A stretch of DNA of 64,000 nt, from NCBI RefSeq assembly GCF_025548555.1, contig NZ_JAJLPA010000008.1:62001-126000 (forward strand). The letters are read 5' to 3'. Made by a program: the position numbers and the translations under genes. The stretch's first letter is position 1. Every line of letters begins with the position of its first letter. Source of the stretch: Sphingomonas sp. A2-49. Lineage in GTDB: Bacteria; Pseudomonadota; Alphaproteobacteria; Sphingomonadales; Sphingomonadaceae. Of the stretch, positions 44,553 to 53,699 are shown one piece after another. The notes below the pieces were generated by a model. The model did no database searches and had not been told where the DNA came from. It worked only from the letters and a program-made list of their open reading frames with translations.

Positions 44553-46092
44553 CCGCGACGGTGGCCTGACCCGCCGCGCCGCGATGGGCGGCGGCGCGGC
44601 GATGCTGCTCGCTTCCGGAGCAGGCGCACAGGACATGGCGGCGGTGCGCGCGCCCGCGGGCGATTTCGTCGGCACGACGGATGCGGGCGTCCACGCCTTT
44701 CGCGGCATCCGCTACGGCCGCGCCGACCGTTTCCGCGCGCCGGTCGCGGTGGCGCAGCCGGGTCGCACGGTCCGGGTGCAGGCGTTCGGCCCCGTCTGTC
44801 CGCAAAAGGGCGCGTACGGGCCGCAGGACGAGGATTGCCTGTTCCTCAACGTCTGGACGGCGGTGCCGCGCCGGGGCGCGAACAGGCCGGTGATGCTCTA
44901 TATCCATGGCGGCGCCTATTCGAACGGCAGCGTCACCGATCCGCTCAACGACGGGCAGCGGCTTGCGGCGCGCGGCGACGTCGTGGTGGTGACGGTGAAC
45001 CATCGGCTCAACGCGCTCGGCTACCTCTATCTCGCCCGGCTCGACCCGCGCTTTCCCGACAGCGGCAATGCGGGGCAGCTCGACCTGATCCTCGCGCTGA
45101 AATGGGTGCGCGACAACATCGCCGCGTTCGGCGGCGACCCGGATCGCGTCATGGTGTTCGGCCAGTCGGGCGGCGGCGCCAAGATCGCGACGATGATGGC
45201 GATGCCCGCCGCGAAGGGGCTGTTCCACCGCGCCGCGACGATGAGCGGGCAACAGGTGACCGCGTCGGGCCCGCTCAACGCGACCGCGCGGGCAAAGGCG
45301 TTCCTCGCCAGGCTGGGCGACGGCGACGTCGCGACCATGCCCGTCGCGCGGCTGGTCGCGGCGCTCGACGCGGTCGATCCGGTGCTGGGCGGGGGCGTCT
45401 ATTTCGGGCCGGTGCTCGACATGCGCTGGCTGACCCGCCACCCGTTCTGGCCCGACGCCGCGCCACAGGGCTGCGCGATCCCGATGATGCTGGGCAACGT
45501 CCACGACGAGACGCGCGCGTTCATCGGCGTCGATTCGCGGCGGATGCGCGGGCTGACGTGGGACAATCTGGCCGACCGGATGGCGCCCGAGCTGCGCATC
45601 GACATCCAGCCCGAATGGGTGGTGGGGCAATATCGTGCGCACTTCCCCGACTGGACACCGGTCGACGTCTTCTACGGCGCCACCACCGCCGGGCGCAGCT
45701 GGCGCGGGCAGGTGATCGAGGCGGAGGAGCGCGCGCGGGCCGGCGCCCCCGCCTTCGTCTATCAGGTCGATTTCGCCTCGCGCACCGATCCCCGGCGCGG
45801 TGCCTTCCACACCATGGACATCCCGCTGGTGTTCGGCACGCTCGATGCGAAGGGATCCGAAACCGGCACGGGCGCGGATGCGCGCGCCGCCAGCCGGGCG
45901 ATGCAGGACGGCTTCGTCGCCTTCGCGGCGACCGGCGATCCCAATCACGCCGGGCTCGCCCGCTGGCCGCGCTACACGCTGGCGCGGCGCGCGACGATGA
46001 TCTTCGACGTCCGTTCGCGGGTGGAGGACGATCCGCGCCGCTGGCAGCGCGAGCTGTTCGCGCGCGTCCCCTATATCCAGCCGGGCACGTAG
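44539..46092 (+). CDS. Type B carboxylesterase, secreted
   Basis: 517 residues from ATG 44539. A twin-arginine-type signal appears near the start (LTRRAAMGGGAAMLLASGAGAQ in part). Alpha/beta hydrolase of the carboxylesterase B group: GIRYGRADRF, EDCLFLNVW, oxyanion hole MLYIHGGAY, nucleophile FGQSGGGAK (Ser) and the C-terminal His in GAFHTMDIPLVFG. It could remove acyl or aromatic esters from glucuronate-bearing glycans. Overlap with kdgK indicates co-transcription. Confidence 0.88.
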   Translation: MSGASRDGGLTRRAAMGGGAAMLLASGAGAQDMAAVRAPAGDFVGTTDAGVHAFRGIRYGRADRFRAPVAVAQPGRTVRVQAFGPVCPQKGAYGPQDEDCLFLNVWTAVPRRGANRPVMLYIHGGAYSNGSVTDPLNDGQRLAARGDVVVVTVNHRLNALGYLYLARLDPRFPDSGNAGQLDLILALKWVRDNIAAFGGDPDRVMVFGQSGGGAKIATMMAMPAAKGLFHRAATMSGQQVTASGPLNATARAKAFLARLGDGDVATMPVARLVAALDAVDPVLGGGVYFGPVLDMRWLTRHPFWPDAAPQGCAIPMMLGNVHDETRAFIGVDSRRMRGLTWDNLADRMAPELRIDIQPEWVVGQYRAHFPDWTPVDVFYGATTAGRSWRGQVIEAEERARAGAPAFVYQVDFASRTDPRRGAFHTMDIPLVFGTLDAKGSETGTGADARAASRAMQDGFVAFAATGDPNHAGLARWPRYTLARRATMIFDVRSRVEDDPRRWQRELFARVPYIQPGT

Positions 46093-46117
46093 CGCCGGGG
46101 TCGGGGCGCGCGGGGGG

Positions 46118-47008
46118 TCAGGCCGCCGCGGTCCGGCGCGCCACGGCGATGCTGCTCCATGCATAGAGCGCGCAGCCGACCCAGATCAGCGCGAAGGTCG
46201 CCAGCTGCGCGGCGCGCACCGGCTCGCGGTACAGCAGCACCGCTTCGAGGAACTGCAACGTCGGCGCGATGAACTGGAGCAGCCCCATCGTCGTATAGCG
46301 CAGCCGCCGTGCGCCCGCCGCGAACATCAGCAGCGGCGCGGCGGTGACCGGCCCGGCGAGGATCAGCAGCAGGTCCATCGTGCCGCTGCGCCCGAACGCC
46401 GCGCTGCCGTCGCTGCCGGCGATCAGCAGGACCGCGAGCGCGACCGGCGCGAGGATCGCGGTCTCGATCGTCAGCCCGCCCAGCGCGTCGATCGCAGCGA
46501 CCTTGCGGATCAGGCCGTAGACGCCGAAGCTCAGCGCGAGGGCGAGCGAGATCCAGATCGCGCCGCCGCCGCTCGCCGCGAGGATCACCACGCCGATGCC
46601 GGCGACGCCGATCGCGGCCCCCTGCAACCGGTCGAGCCGTTCCCCGAGCAGCAGCGTGCCGAGCGCGACGTTGACCAGCGGGTTGATGAAATAGCCGAGG
46701 CTCGCCTCGACCAGCCGATCGTTGGCGACCGCCCAGATATAGACGAACCAGTTGACCGCGATCAGCGCGGCGCTGGCGGTCAGCATCGCCAGCACGCGTC
46801 CGCGCGCCTGCGCCAGCAACGGGCGCAGCCGGCGGGTCGCGATCACCACCGCCGCCAGCAGTAACAGCGACCACAGCACGCGATGCGACAGCACCTGCGC
46901 CGGCGGCACCGCCTTCAACAGGTGCAGGTACAGCGGCAGCACGCCCCAGAGCGTATACGCGCCGATGCCATAGGCGAGGCCGGCGCGGGAGGGGGAGGGA
47001 TCGGCCAT
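46118..47008 (-). CDS. rarD: EamA-family permease, RarD type
   Basis: 296 residues, ten predicted membrane helices in two EamA repeats. RarD marks are the N-terminal GLAYGIGAYTLWGVLPLYLHLL, SHRVLWSLLLL, NWFVYIWAVANDRLVEASLGYFINP and LQFIAPTLQF. Substrate unknown; E. coli RarD is linked to chloramphenicol sensitivity. It is minus strand, convergent with the esterase, and may have no part in the uronate pathway. Confidence 0.9.
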   Translation of the reverse strand: MADPSPSRAGLAYGIGAYTLWGVLPLYLHLLKAVPPAQVLSHRVLWSLLLLAAVVIATRRLRPLLAQARGRVLAMLTASAALIAVNWFVYIWAVANDRLVEASLGYFINPLVNVALGTLLLGERLDRLQGAAIGVAGIGVVILAASGGGAIWISLALALSFGVYGLIRKVAAIDALGGLTIETAILAPVALAVLLIAGSDGSAAFGRSGTMDLLLILAGPVTAAPLLMFAAGARRLRYTTMGLLQFIAPTLQFLEAVLLYREPVRAAQLATFALIWVGCALYAWSSIAVARRTAAA

Positions 47009-47078
47009 CGCCACGCCTGTGGCGGCTGCCGCGCCGCGGCGCAACGGCGAGCCGCGCGGAGCGGCCGCCGTCACCGGC

Positions 47079-47543
47079 TCAGCGCACCACCGGATAGGCG
47101 ACGATCAGCGTCAGCGGCGTTTTCCCCACCTGACGGATGCCCACGGTCGCGCCGGTGTACAGATAGGCCGCCATGCCGGCGCGCAGCGGCGTCGCCTGCG
47201 TCCCCGACGACACCAGGCCTTCGCCCGACAGCACGTAATAGACCTCGTCATGGGCGAGCGGATGCGCGCCGATCGCGGCGCCGACGTGGAGCACACGCTT
47301 GCGGAATTCCATCGTCCGCCCGGGGACGGCGTCGCTGATCCGATAGGCGGTGCTCATGCCGATCCGGCCGTGCGGAGTCGGCTCGTCGCGCCGCACCGAG
47401 GCTTCGTCGACGATCACCATCGCGCGTTCGGGGGTGGCGGGGGTGACGGGCGCGGCCGTTCCGGTGGCGGGTGGGGACGCGGACGGGACGGCGATGGCGG
47501 TCTGGCCGAGCGCCAGCAGGGCGGGGATCAGGATCGTTGTCAT
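47079..47543 (-). CDS. Secreted cupin-domain protein
   Basis: 154 residues from ATG 47543 (MTTILIPALLALGQTAIA, a signal peptide); ATG 47555 is also possible. A small cupin follows, with histidines in VLHVGAAIGAHPLAHDEVYYVLSGEG, suggesting a metal or sugar pocket. It is divergent from the TonB receptor, and the operator at 47606 lies 63 bases upstream of its start, so it may belong to the uronate regulon. Function unknown. Confidence 0.75.
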   Translation of the reverse strand: MTTILIPALLALGQTAIAVPSASPPATGTAAPVTPATPERAMVIVDEASVRRDEPTPHGRIGMSTAYRISDAVPGRTMEFRKRVLHVGAAIGAHPLAHDEVYYVLSGEGLVSSGTQATPLRAGMAAYLYTGATVGIRQVGKTPLTLIVAYPVVR

Positions 47544-47574
47544 TGTCGCGTCCATCTTTGCGGTTTGCGGGATG

Positions 47575-47603
47575 TTGACATGCGGCCATCGGCGCAGCAT
47601 GCT
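47575..47603 (+). promoter_or_regulatory. Promoter of the TonB receptor
   Basis: TTGACA (47575-47580), 17-bp spacer, CATGCT (47598-47603). The -35 is perfect, the -10 weak. The operator follows immediately, covering the expected +1. Downstream to 47794 is a 170-base untranslated leader with no other gene. Confidence 0.55.
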
Positions 47604-47605
47604 TG

Positions 47606-47619
47606 TGACACCGGTTACC
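47606..47619 (+). promoter_or_regulatory. LacI-type operator before the TonB receptor
   Basis: TGACACCGGTTACC, identical in all 14 bases to the site before uxaC, and placed just after the -10 of the receptor promoter where a repressor would block initiation. Confidence 0.78.
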
Positions 47620-47794
47620 TATGCGAGGCAAGGGACCGGCGACGCGACCGTCAACGGACGGCCGTCGCGGGGGGGATGGCAGGCCGGAAGGCTGTCCGAG
47701 CATCATGTCCCCCGAACAGAACAGGCAGGGATGGCGGCCCTTGGGCCGGCATCGGTACACGATGGCGGCTGCGGCCGGATGGGGAGTGATTGCG

Positions 47795-50700
47795 ATGACT
47801 GGACGTTCGACCTTTGCCCGCCGCGGCGTGCGCCGCATGGCCGGCGTGTCGACCGGGGCGCTGGTGCTCGGCATGCTGTTGCCCGCGGCCGCCTTCGCGC
47901 AGGCGGCGACGATCCCGGCGAGCCCCGCGCAGCCGGGCAGCCCGCCGCACACCGATCCCGCCCCCGCACAGACTGCGGTGGTTCCCGCCGGCCAACCGCA
48001 GGACGCCGCCGCCGAGGTGGCGGCGCAGACGACCGCGCCCGACGGGACCGAAAGCGGCGCCGACATCGTGGTCACCGGTTTCCGCCGCTCGCTCGACGCG
48101 GCGCTCAACGTGAAGCGCGAATCGGTGTCCGCGGTCGACGCGATCGTCGCCGAGGATATCGCCAAATTCCCCGACCAGAACCTCGCCGAATCGCTGCAGC
48201 GCATTCCCGGCATCTCGATCCAGCGCGACGCTGGCGAAGGCCGCGCGATCACCGTCCGCGGGCTCGGCGCCCAGTTCACGCGGGTGCGCGTCAACGGGCT
48301 GGAAACGGTCGCGACCTCCACCGACGGCGCCTCGTCCAACCGTGACCGCGCGTTCGATTTCAACGTCTTCGCATCCGAGCTGTTCAATTCGATCGTCGTC
48401 CACAAGACCGCGGAGGCGAGCCTCGACGAAGGGTCGCTGGGCGCGGTGGTCGACCTCAACACCGGCAATCCGCTGGGTGGCAAGACCGGCTTCACCGGCG
48501 TGCTGTCGGCGCAGGCGAGCTACAACGACCTCAGCAAGAACACCCGGCCGCGGCTTGCCGGGCTGCTGTCGTACAAGTCGCCCGATGGCACCTTCGGCGC
48601 GGCGGTGTCCGCCGCCTATCAGAAGACCGACAACCTCGAACTCGGCAACAACACCGTCCGCTGGGCGCAGGCGCGCTTCGATTCGGTCAACGGCACGCCG
48701 TGCTTCTACAACAGCAACACCGGCACGACGCCGGTCGCCAATGCGGGCGGCTTCTACCGGTCGAGCACTGCGTGCGACACCGCGGCACTGGCCTTCCACC
48801 CCCGCATCCCGCGCTATGGCGAGGTGTTCCACGGCCGCGAGCGGCTGGGCATCACCGGCAGCGTGCAATGGGCGCCGAGCGACGCGACCAAGGTGTCGAT
48901 CGATGGCCTCTATTCGCGCTTCAAGGAAAAGCGCGAGGAGCAATGGGGCGAGGTGCTGCTGCGCTCGAACGAACGCTCGATCGACCTCATCAACCCGGTC
49001 TACGACGCCAACAAGAACCTCGTGTCGGGCACGCTCAACGACGCCTGGGTCCGCACCGAACATTACCTGCGCCGCTCGCAGACCGAATTCTATCAATTGG
49101 GCGGCAGCTGGGACCAGGACGTCACCGACCACTTTCGCTTCACCGTGCTGGGCGGTTTCTCGAAATCCACCGCGGACATTCCGGTCGAGACGACGGTGGT
49201 GTTCGACGATCGCGACGCGCAGGGCTACAAGTTCGACTATACCGACAGCCGCACGCCGCTGCTGGCGTTCGGAACCAGCGTGACCGATCCCGCCAACTTC
49301 CAGCTGGCGGAAATCCGCGACCGGCCGTCGACCGTCGTCAACAAGTTCCGCACCGGACAGGTCCGCACCGAATGGGACGTCGCCGACGGCTATACGCTGA
49401 AGCTCGGCGGCGTGTACCGCCGCTTCGACTTCGACAGCACGTCGTTCCAGCGCGATACCGCGGTCTGCGGCAACGGCGGCCGCGACCTGGTGCTGGGTAC
49501 GATCACCTGTTCGGCGAGCAGCGCGTTCGGGCCGACCGCGATCTACGGCTTCCCGGTCACGCCCGCGCTCAGCCAGCTGTTCACGCTCGGCAACGCCGGC
49601 CAGCCGGCGGGCACGACGACGCAGTGGCTGGTCCCCAACCTCGCCGCGGCGACCGATTTCACCAAGCTGTACAGCCGCACGCCGACGCTGATCGTCGGCG
49701 ACAATCGCAGCGTGACCGAAGAGGTGACGGGCGGCTATTTCCAGGTCGATGCCAAGGGCGACCTCGCCGGCCTGCGCTACGCACTGAACGCCGGCGTCCG
49801 CTATGCGCATACCGCGCAAAGCTCGACCGGGATCAATTCGGGCGCGGTGGTGACGGTCAAGCGCGACTATGACGACTGGCTGCCCGCGGTGAACCTGGCG
49901 CTGTTCCCGACCGACAAGGTCATCCTGCGCGCCTCGGCGTCGAAGGTGATGACGCGGCCGACGCTGGGCAATCTGACGCCGGGCGGATCGGCGGACGGGT
50001 TCAACTATCGCGTGTCGTTCGGCAACCCGCAGCTGCAACCGTTCCGCGCCGCGGCGTACGACCTGGCGGCGGAATGGTATTTCGCGCCGCAGTCGATCTT
50101 CTCGGTCGCCCTGTTCAAGAAGAACGTCGAAAGCTTCCCGGTGTCGTCGGCGATCACCAACGCCACCTTCACCTCGACCGGCCTGCCGGCGTCCGTGCTC
50201 GGCGCGTCGTCGCCCGCGGCGCTCAATCCGGCGCAGCAGGGGCTGCCGATCTGGACGATCACGACGACGGTCAACGGCACCGGCGCATCGTTGAAGGGTG
50301 CGGAAATCTCGCTCCAGGCGACGTTCAGCTTCCTGCCGGGGTTCCTCAAGAACTTCGGCGTGCTCGCCAACGCGACCTTCGTCGATTCGAGCGCGAGCTA
50401 CACCGTACAGGGGCCGGCGGTGTCGGCCTGCGTCGCGGGTGCCACGCCCGCCGCGGCCTGTTCGTTCGGGCCGCTGGTCAACGCCACCCGCAACGCGACG
50501 CTGTTCGGCCTGTCGAAGCGCCAGTACAACGGCACGCTCTATTACGAGGACAAGAAGTTCTCGGCGCGCGGGTCGATCAGCTATCGCGGGCCGTACATCG
50601 ATGCCAACAGCGGCACCGGCAACGTCTTCGAAGGCTATAATTCAACGATCAACGTCGATGCCTCGCTGCGCTACAAGCTGACGCAGAACGTCGAGGTTTC

Positions 50701-50824
50701 GCTGGAGGGGACCAACCTGACCGACCAGTATCGCGATCGCTACACCGACGTCGATGCCAACCGGAACTACGAATACAATCACTTCGGCCGCACCTTCCTG
50801 GCGGGCGCGCGCTTCAAGATGTGA
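47795..50824 (+). CDS. TonB-dependent receptor (Xanthomonas/Caulobacter type)
   Basis: 1009 residues. ATG 47795 with GGGGAG eight bases upstream. A signal peptide (GVSTGALVLGMLLPAAAFAQA) leads to a Pro/Ala linker and the plug domain beginning ADIVVTGFRRSLDAALNVKRES, with FPDQNLAESLQRIPGISIQRD and ITVRGLGAQFTRVRVNG. The rest is a 22-strand-type barrel ending in NHFGRTFLAGARFKM with terminal Met rather than the usual Phe. This type imports plant-cell-wall and uronate oligosaccharides. The shared operator ties it to the downstream catabolic genes. Confidence 0.94.
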   Translation: MTGRSTFARRGVRRMAGVSTGALVLGMLLPAAAFAQAATIPASPAQPGSPPHTDPAPAQTAVVPAGQPQDAAAEVAAQTTAPDGTESGADIVVTGFRRSLDAALNVKRESVSAVDAIVAEDIAKFPDQNLAESLQRIPGISIQRDAGEGRAITVRGLGAQFTRVRVNGLETVATSTDGASSNRDRAFDFNVFASELFNSIVVHKTAEASLDEGSLGAVVDLNTGNPLGGKTGFTGVLSAQASYNDLSKNTRPRLAGLLSYKSPDGTFGAAVSAAYQKTDNLELGNNTVRWAQARFDSVNGTPCFYNSNTGTTPVANAGGFYRSSTACDTAALAFHPRIPRYGEVFHGRERLGITGSVQWAPSDATKVSIDGLYSRFKEKREEQWGEVLLRSNERSIDLINPVYDANKNLVSGTLNDAWVRTEHYLRRSQTEFYQLGGSWDQDVTDHFRFTVLGGFSKSTADIPVETTVVFDDRDAQGYKFDYTDSRTPLLAFGTSVTDPANFQLAEIRDRPSTVVNKFRTGQVRTEWDVADGYTLKLGGVYRRFDFDSTSFQRDTAVCGNGGRDLVLGTITCSASSAFGPTAIYGFPVTPALSQLFTLGNAGQPAGTTTQWLVPNLAAATDFTKLYSRTPTLIVGDNRSVTEEVTGGYFQVDAKGDLAGLRYALNAGVRYAHTAQSSTGINSGAVVTVKRDYDDWLPAVNLALFPTDKVILRASASKVMTRPTLGNLTPGGSADGFNYRVSFGNPQLQPFRAAAYDLAAEWYFAPQSIFSVALFKKNVESFPVSSAITNATFTSTGLPASVLGASSPAALNPAQQGLPIWTITTTVNGTGASLKGAEISLQATFSFLPGFLKNFGVLANATFVDSSASYTVQGPAVSACVAGATPAAACSFGPLVNATRNATLFGLSKRQYNGTLYYEDKKFSARGSISYRGPYIDANSGTGNVFEGYNSTINVDASLRYKLTQNVEVSLEGTNLTDQYRDRYTDVDANRNYEYNHFGRTFLAGARFKM

Positions 50825-50832
50825 GGACGGGG

Positions 50833-51792
50833 ATGATCGATCGTCGCACGGCCGTGTTCGGGACGGTGGCGGCCGGACTCTCCTCCGGCGCCGGCGCCGC
50901 CGTCCGGCTGCCCGACCCGGTCGAAACGATCCCGCTGTGGCCGGCGGAGGCGCCGGGCATGCCGGCGACCCCGCCGGCCGAGACGATCGACGAGCGCAGC
51001 ACCGACCCGCTGGTCCCCGACCGGGCGGTGCGCGGGATCGTGCGGCCGCGGCTGGTGGTGTTCCGCCCGACGGTCGCCAACGGATCGGCGCTGCTGGTCG
51101 CGCCGGGGGGCGGTTATGCGCGCGTCGTCATCGACAAGGAAGGCTATGAGATCGGCCGCTGGCTCGCGGCGCGCGGCTGGACGGTGTTCGTGCTCTTCTA
51201 CCGCCTGCCCGGCGACGGATGGGCGGCGGGACCGGATGTCGCGCTGTCCGATGCGCAGCGCGCGATGCGGCTGATCCGCGCGCGTGCCGGCCATTACGGC
51301 ATCCGGCCGGACCGGGTGGCGGCGATGGGCTTTTCGGCAGGCGGCCACGTCTGCGGCGACCTCGCGACGCGCTTCGCGGTGCCGACCTATGCGCCGGTCG
51401 ATGCCGCCGACCGGCTGGACGCGCGTCCCGACCTCGCCGCGCCGATCTACGCGGTGCAGTCGATGACGCCGCCGCTCGCGCATGCCGGGTCGCGCGCGCT
51501 GCTGATCGGGAAAGACGCATCGCCCGCGCTGGAGGCGGCACACGGCACCGCGGGCCATGTCGATGCGCGAACCCCGCCGTGCTTCCTGGTCCATGCCGAA
51601 GACGATCCGGCGGTCGACGTCGGCAACACGCTGGCGTTCCGCGCCGCGCTGAAGACGGCGGGCGTGGCCGTCGAGACGCATCTGTTCGCGGCGGGCGGCC
51701 ATGGCTTCGGGCTGCGCGGCGCGGCGGGCAAGCCGGCGGCGGCATGGCCCGAGCTGTTCCACGCCTGGACGCGCAGTCGTGGCTGGGCGTGA
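50833..51792 (+). CDS. Secreted alpha/beta hydrolase, acetyl-xylan-esterase-like
   Basis: 319 residues from ATG 50833 behind AGGACGGGG; it follows the receptor by eight bases and is probably co-transcribed. A short Tat-like signal (MIDRRTAVFGTVAAGLSSGAGA) precedes LPLWPAEAPG-type motifs, an oxyanion loop VAPGGGYARV, the nucleophile elbow MGFSAGGHV (Ser), the Asp in HAEDDPAVDV and the His in GGHGFGL. Typical of esterases that remove acetyl groups from xylan or pectin. Confidence 0.88.
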   Translation: MIDRRTAVFGTVAAGLSSGAGAAVRLPDPVETIPLWPAEAPGMPATPPAETIDERSTDPLVPDRAVRGIVRPRLVVFRPTVANGSALLVAPGGGYARVVIDKEGYEIGRWLAARGWTVFVLFYRLPGDGWAAGPDVALSDAQRAMRLIRARAGHYGIRPDRVAAMGFSAGGHVCGDLATRFAVPTYAPVDAADRLDARPDLAAPIYAVQSMTPPLAHAGSRALLIGKDASPALEAAHGTAGHVDARTPPCFLVHAEDDPAVDVGNTLAFRAALKTAGVAVETHLFAAGGHGFGLRGAAGKPAAAWPELFHAWTRSRGWA

Positions 51793-51842
51793 CCGCGGCG
51801 TGCCGTCGTTGCGTTCCACGACGAAGCGGCTAGGGCGGCACG

Positions 51843-52073
51843 ATGACCAGCGCGGCGCTCCACGATCTGTTCCTGTCGACGCTGGTGCGCAAGGCGGGGG
51901 GTAACCGCCGCCGCTGGCGGCTCGTGCTCGGCGAGGTCAGGCTCTACGCCGTGGCGACGCACCCGCATTGCAACTGGGCGGTGACGCCGACCGGATCGGC
52001 AGGCGAGAACGACATGGTCGAGCGGATCGCCGACGACCTGCGCGTCACCCACCCGATCGTCACCGCGGGCTGA
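51843..52073 (+). CDS. Small hypothetical protein (76 aa)
   Basis: 76 residues, no signal, one cluster of basic residues (GGNRRRWRLVLGEVRLYAV) and a conserved-looking HPHCNWAVTPTG. Possibly a short beta-rich domain; I do not recognise it. Codon use matches neighbours. It ends ten bases before the convergent M20 peptidase. Confidence 0.55.
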   Translation: MTSAALHDLFLSTLVRKAGGNRRRWRLVLGEVRLYAVATHPHCNWAVTPTGSAGENDMVERIADDLRVTHPIVTAG

Positions 52074-52084
52074 CGCGTCGCCGG

Positions 52085-53371
52085 TCAGCTCGGCTCGGCG
52101 GCGAGGCGCGACATCAGGATCGCGGCGCGCTTCGCCTGGCGACGGATCGACGTCAACGCGACGACCTCGTCCGGCGTATGGTCGCCGCGGCTGGCGGTGC
52201 CGAGCCCGACGAGGCCGGGGACATCGGCCGCGACCCATGAAATGTCGCCCGCGCCGCGCTTCAGCGGATCGAGCGCGGGCATCTCGGCCAGGCCCAGATC
52301 GCGGTTGACCGTGTTCAGCCGCGCGAGCAGCGCCGCGTTGCCCGCCGTGGGCGCCATCGCCGGATAGCCGCTCTTGAAGGTGATCGTCGCGGTCGTGCCG
52401 GGCGCATGCGCGGCGACGATCGCGGTCATCCGGTCGCGCACGCGCCGGCTCTGCTCCTCGCTCAGCGTGCGGAAGTCGCCGCTCGCCACCGCCTGCGCCG
52501 GGATGATGTTGCTCTTGCCCTGTGCCGTCGCCTTCGATCCGCCGGGATCGATCCCGGCGGTCGCCCCCGCTGCGAGCAGGCCGATGTTGAAGGTGAGGTT
52601 CGGTTCGGGCAGCTGCGTGCGGAATGCGGCGAGGATGCGCGCGACCTCGTTTGCCGCGCCGTCGCCGAACGCGTCGCTGAAGATGCGCGAACTATGCCCG
52701 CTCCTGCCGGTGACCGACAGCGACCAGTCGTTGACCGAGCGGCGCGCGATCGATCCCATGTCGCGCCCGTCCTCGACCGCCAGCCCCTCGAAATCGAGCG
52801 CGACGTCGGCGCGCTGGCCGGCGGCGATCAGGTCGGCGCGCGCGACCGCGACCGGGTCGCCCGCATCCTCCTCGTCACCGGTCAGGACGATCTCGATGGT
52901 GGCGTCGCGCAGCGTGCCCGCGGCCTGCATCGCGCGCAACGCGGCGATCATGACGACCATGCCGCCCTTGTCGTCGCCCGCGCCGGGACCGCTCGCCTCA
53001 TCGCCCTTGCGGACGAAGCGCTGGAACGGCGAATCGGCTTCGAAGACGGTGTCGAGATGGCCGATCAGCAGCAGGCGCCGGTTGCCGGCCTTGCCCGCAT
53101 GGACGGCGATGACGTGGCCCGCACGCCCCGTCTGCGGCAGCGGCTTCCAGGTGACGGTGAAGCCCAGCGCGCGCAGCGGTTCGGCGATCATCGCCCCGAC
53201 CCTCGTCACTCCGGCGCGGTTCATCGTGCCGCTGTTCTGGTCGACCAGCCGCTGGAGCAGCGCGACGGAGCGTTCGTATTCGGCATCGACGACGGCCGCC
53301 ATCCGCGCCTCCGCCGGCGACAGCGCGGGGGCCGGTGCGGCCATGGCCAGCGCGAACAGCAACGGGATCAT
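52085..53371 (-). CDS. M20-family metallopeptidase, secreted
   Basis: 428 residues with a signal (MIPLLFALAMAAPAPA). Di-zinc exopeptidase of the carboxypeptidase G2/ArgE type: metal ligands in LLLIGHLDTVFE (H-x-D), PGAGDDKGGM (Asp), VLTGDEEDAG (Glu), ALDFEG and the dimerisation lid SVTGRSGHSS. The C-terminal His is in GTASRGDHTPDE. Hydrolyses an unknown peptide or acyl-amino acid. No operon partner. Confidence 0.92.
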   Translation of the reverse strand: MIPLLFALAMAAPAPALSPAEARMAAVVDAEYERSVALLQRLVDQNSGTMNRAGVTRVGAMIAEPLRALGFTVTWKPLPQTGRAGHVIAVHAGKAGNRRLLLIGHLDTVFEADSPFQRFVRKGDEASGPGAGDDKGGMVVMIAALRAMQAAGTLRDATIEIVLTGDEEDAGDPVAVARADLIAAGQRADVALDFEGLAVEDGRDMGSIARRSVNDWSLSVTGRSGHSSRIFSDAFGDGAANEVARILAAFRTQLPEPNLTFNIGLLAAGATAGIDPGGSKATAQGKSNIIPAQAVASGDFRTLSEEQSRRVRDRMTAIVAAHAPGTTATITFKSGYPAMAPTAGNAALLARLNTVNRDLGLAEMPALDPLKRGAGDISWVAADVPGLVGLGTASRGDHTPDEVVALTSIRRQAKRAAILMSRLAAEPS

Positions 53372-53478
53372 GATGCACCTTTCCGCCCGACGACCGGCGA
53401 CGCCGGCCCGGCCGCGGCGGGATCGTCACAGATGCCGATTAGTAATATTGATCGACAAAGATTAACGGATTAGAAACC

Positions 53479-53491
53479 ATCCGAAACGGAT
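53479..53491. promoter_or_regulatory. Inverted repeat in a divergent promoter region
   Basis: ATCCG-AAA-CGGAT in the 157-bp region between the M20 peptidase and the small protein at 53529, beside AT-rich ATTAACGGATTAG. A plausible regulator site; identity unknown. Confidence 0.3.
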
Positions 53492-53528
53492 ACATGCACC
53501 GCCAAGTGCTGGACGGAGATAGACGGGC

Positions 53529-53699
53529 GTGACGAGCGAAACGTATCAACGTATCTGCACCTTGCTGGGCGAGGCACTGGACATGCTCGACGCGAATCAT
53601 CAGCAGGCCGCCGCGATCTACGTCAGCCATGCGCTCGACGCGCTCGGCCACGTCTTCACCGATCCCGATGATCCGCGGGCTGCAACGGCAGCGCCCTGA
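53529..53699 (+). CDS. Small hypothetical protein (56 aa)
   Basis: GTG 53529 to TGA 53699. A short helical product (RICTLLGEALDMLDANHQ, IYVSHALDALGHVF) with no signal. Its last 44 bases overlap the convergent winged-helix gene. Its size and helix layout resemble the 57-residue protein at 18532, perhaps a small family in this genus. Evidence is limited to coding bias and position. Confidence 0.45.
   Translation: MTSETYQRICTLLGEALDMLDANHQQAAAIYVSHALDALGHVFTDPDDPRAATAAP

Noticed and set aside
47621..47794. Upstream extension of the TonB receptor reading frame
   Set aside because: Its residues are basic and Gly-rich with no signal; the signal peptide and ribosome site fit ATG 47795.
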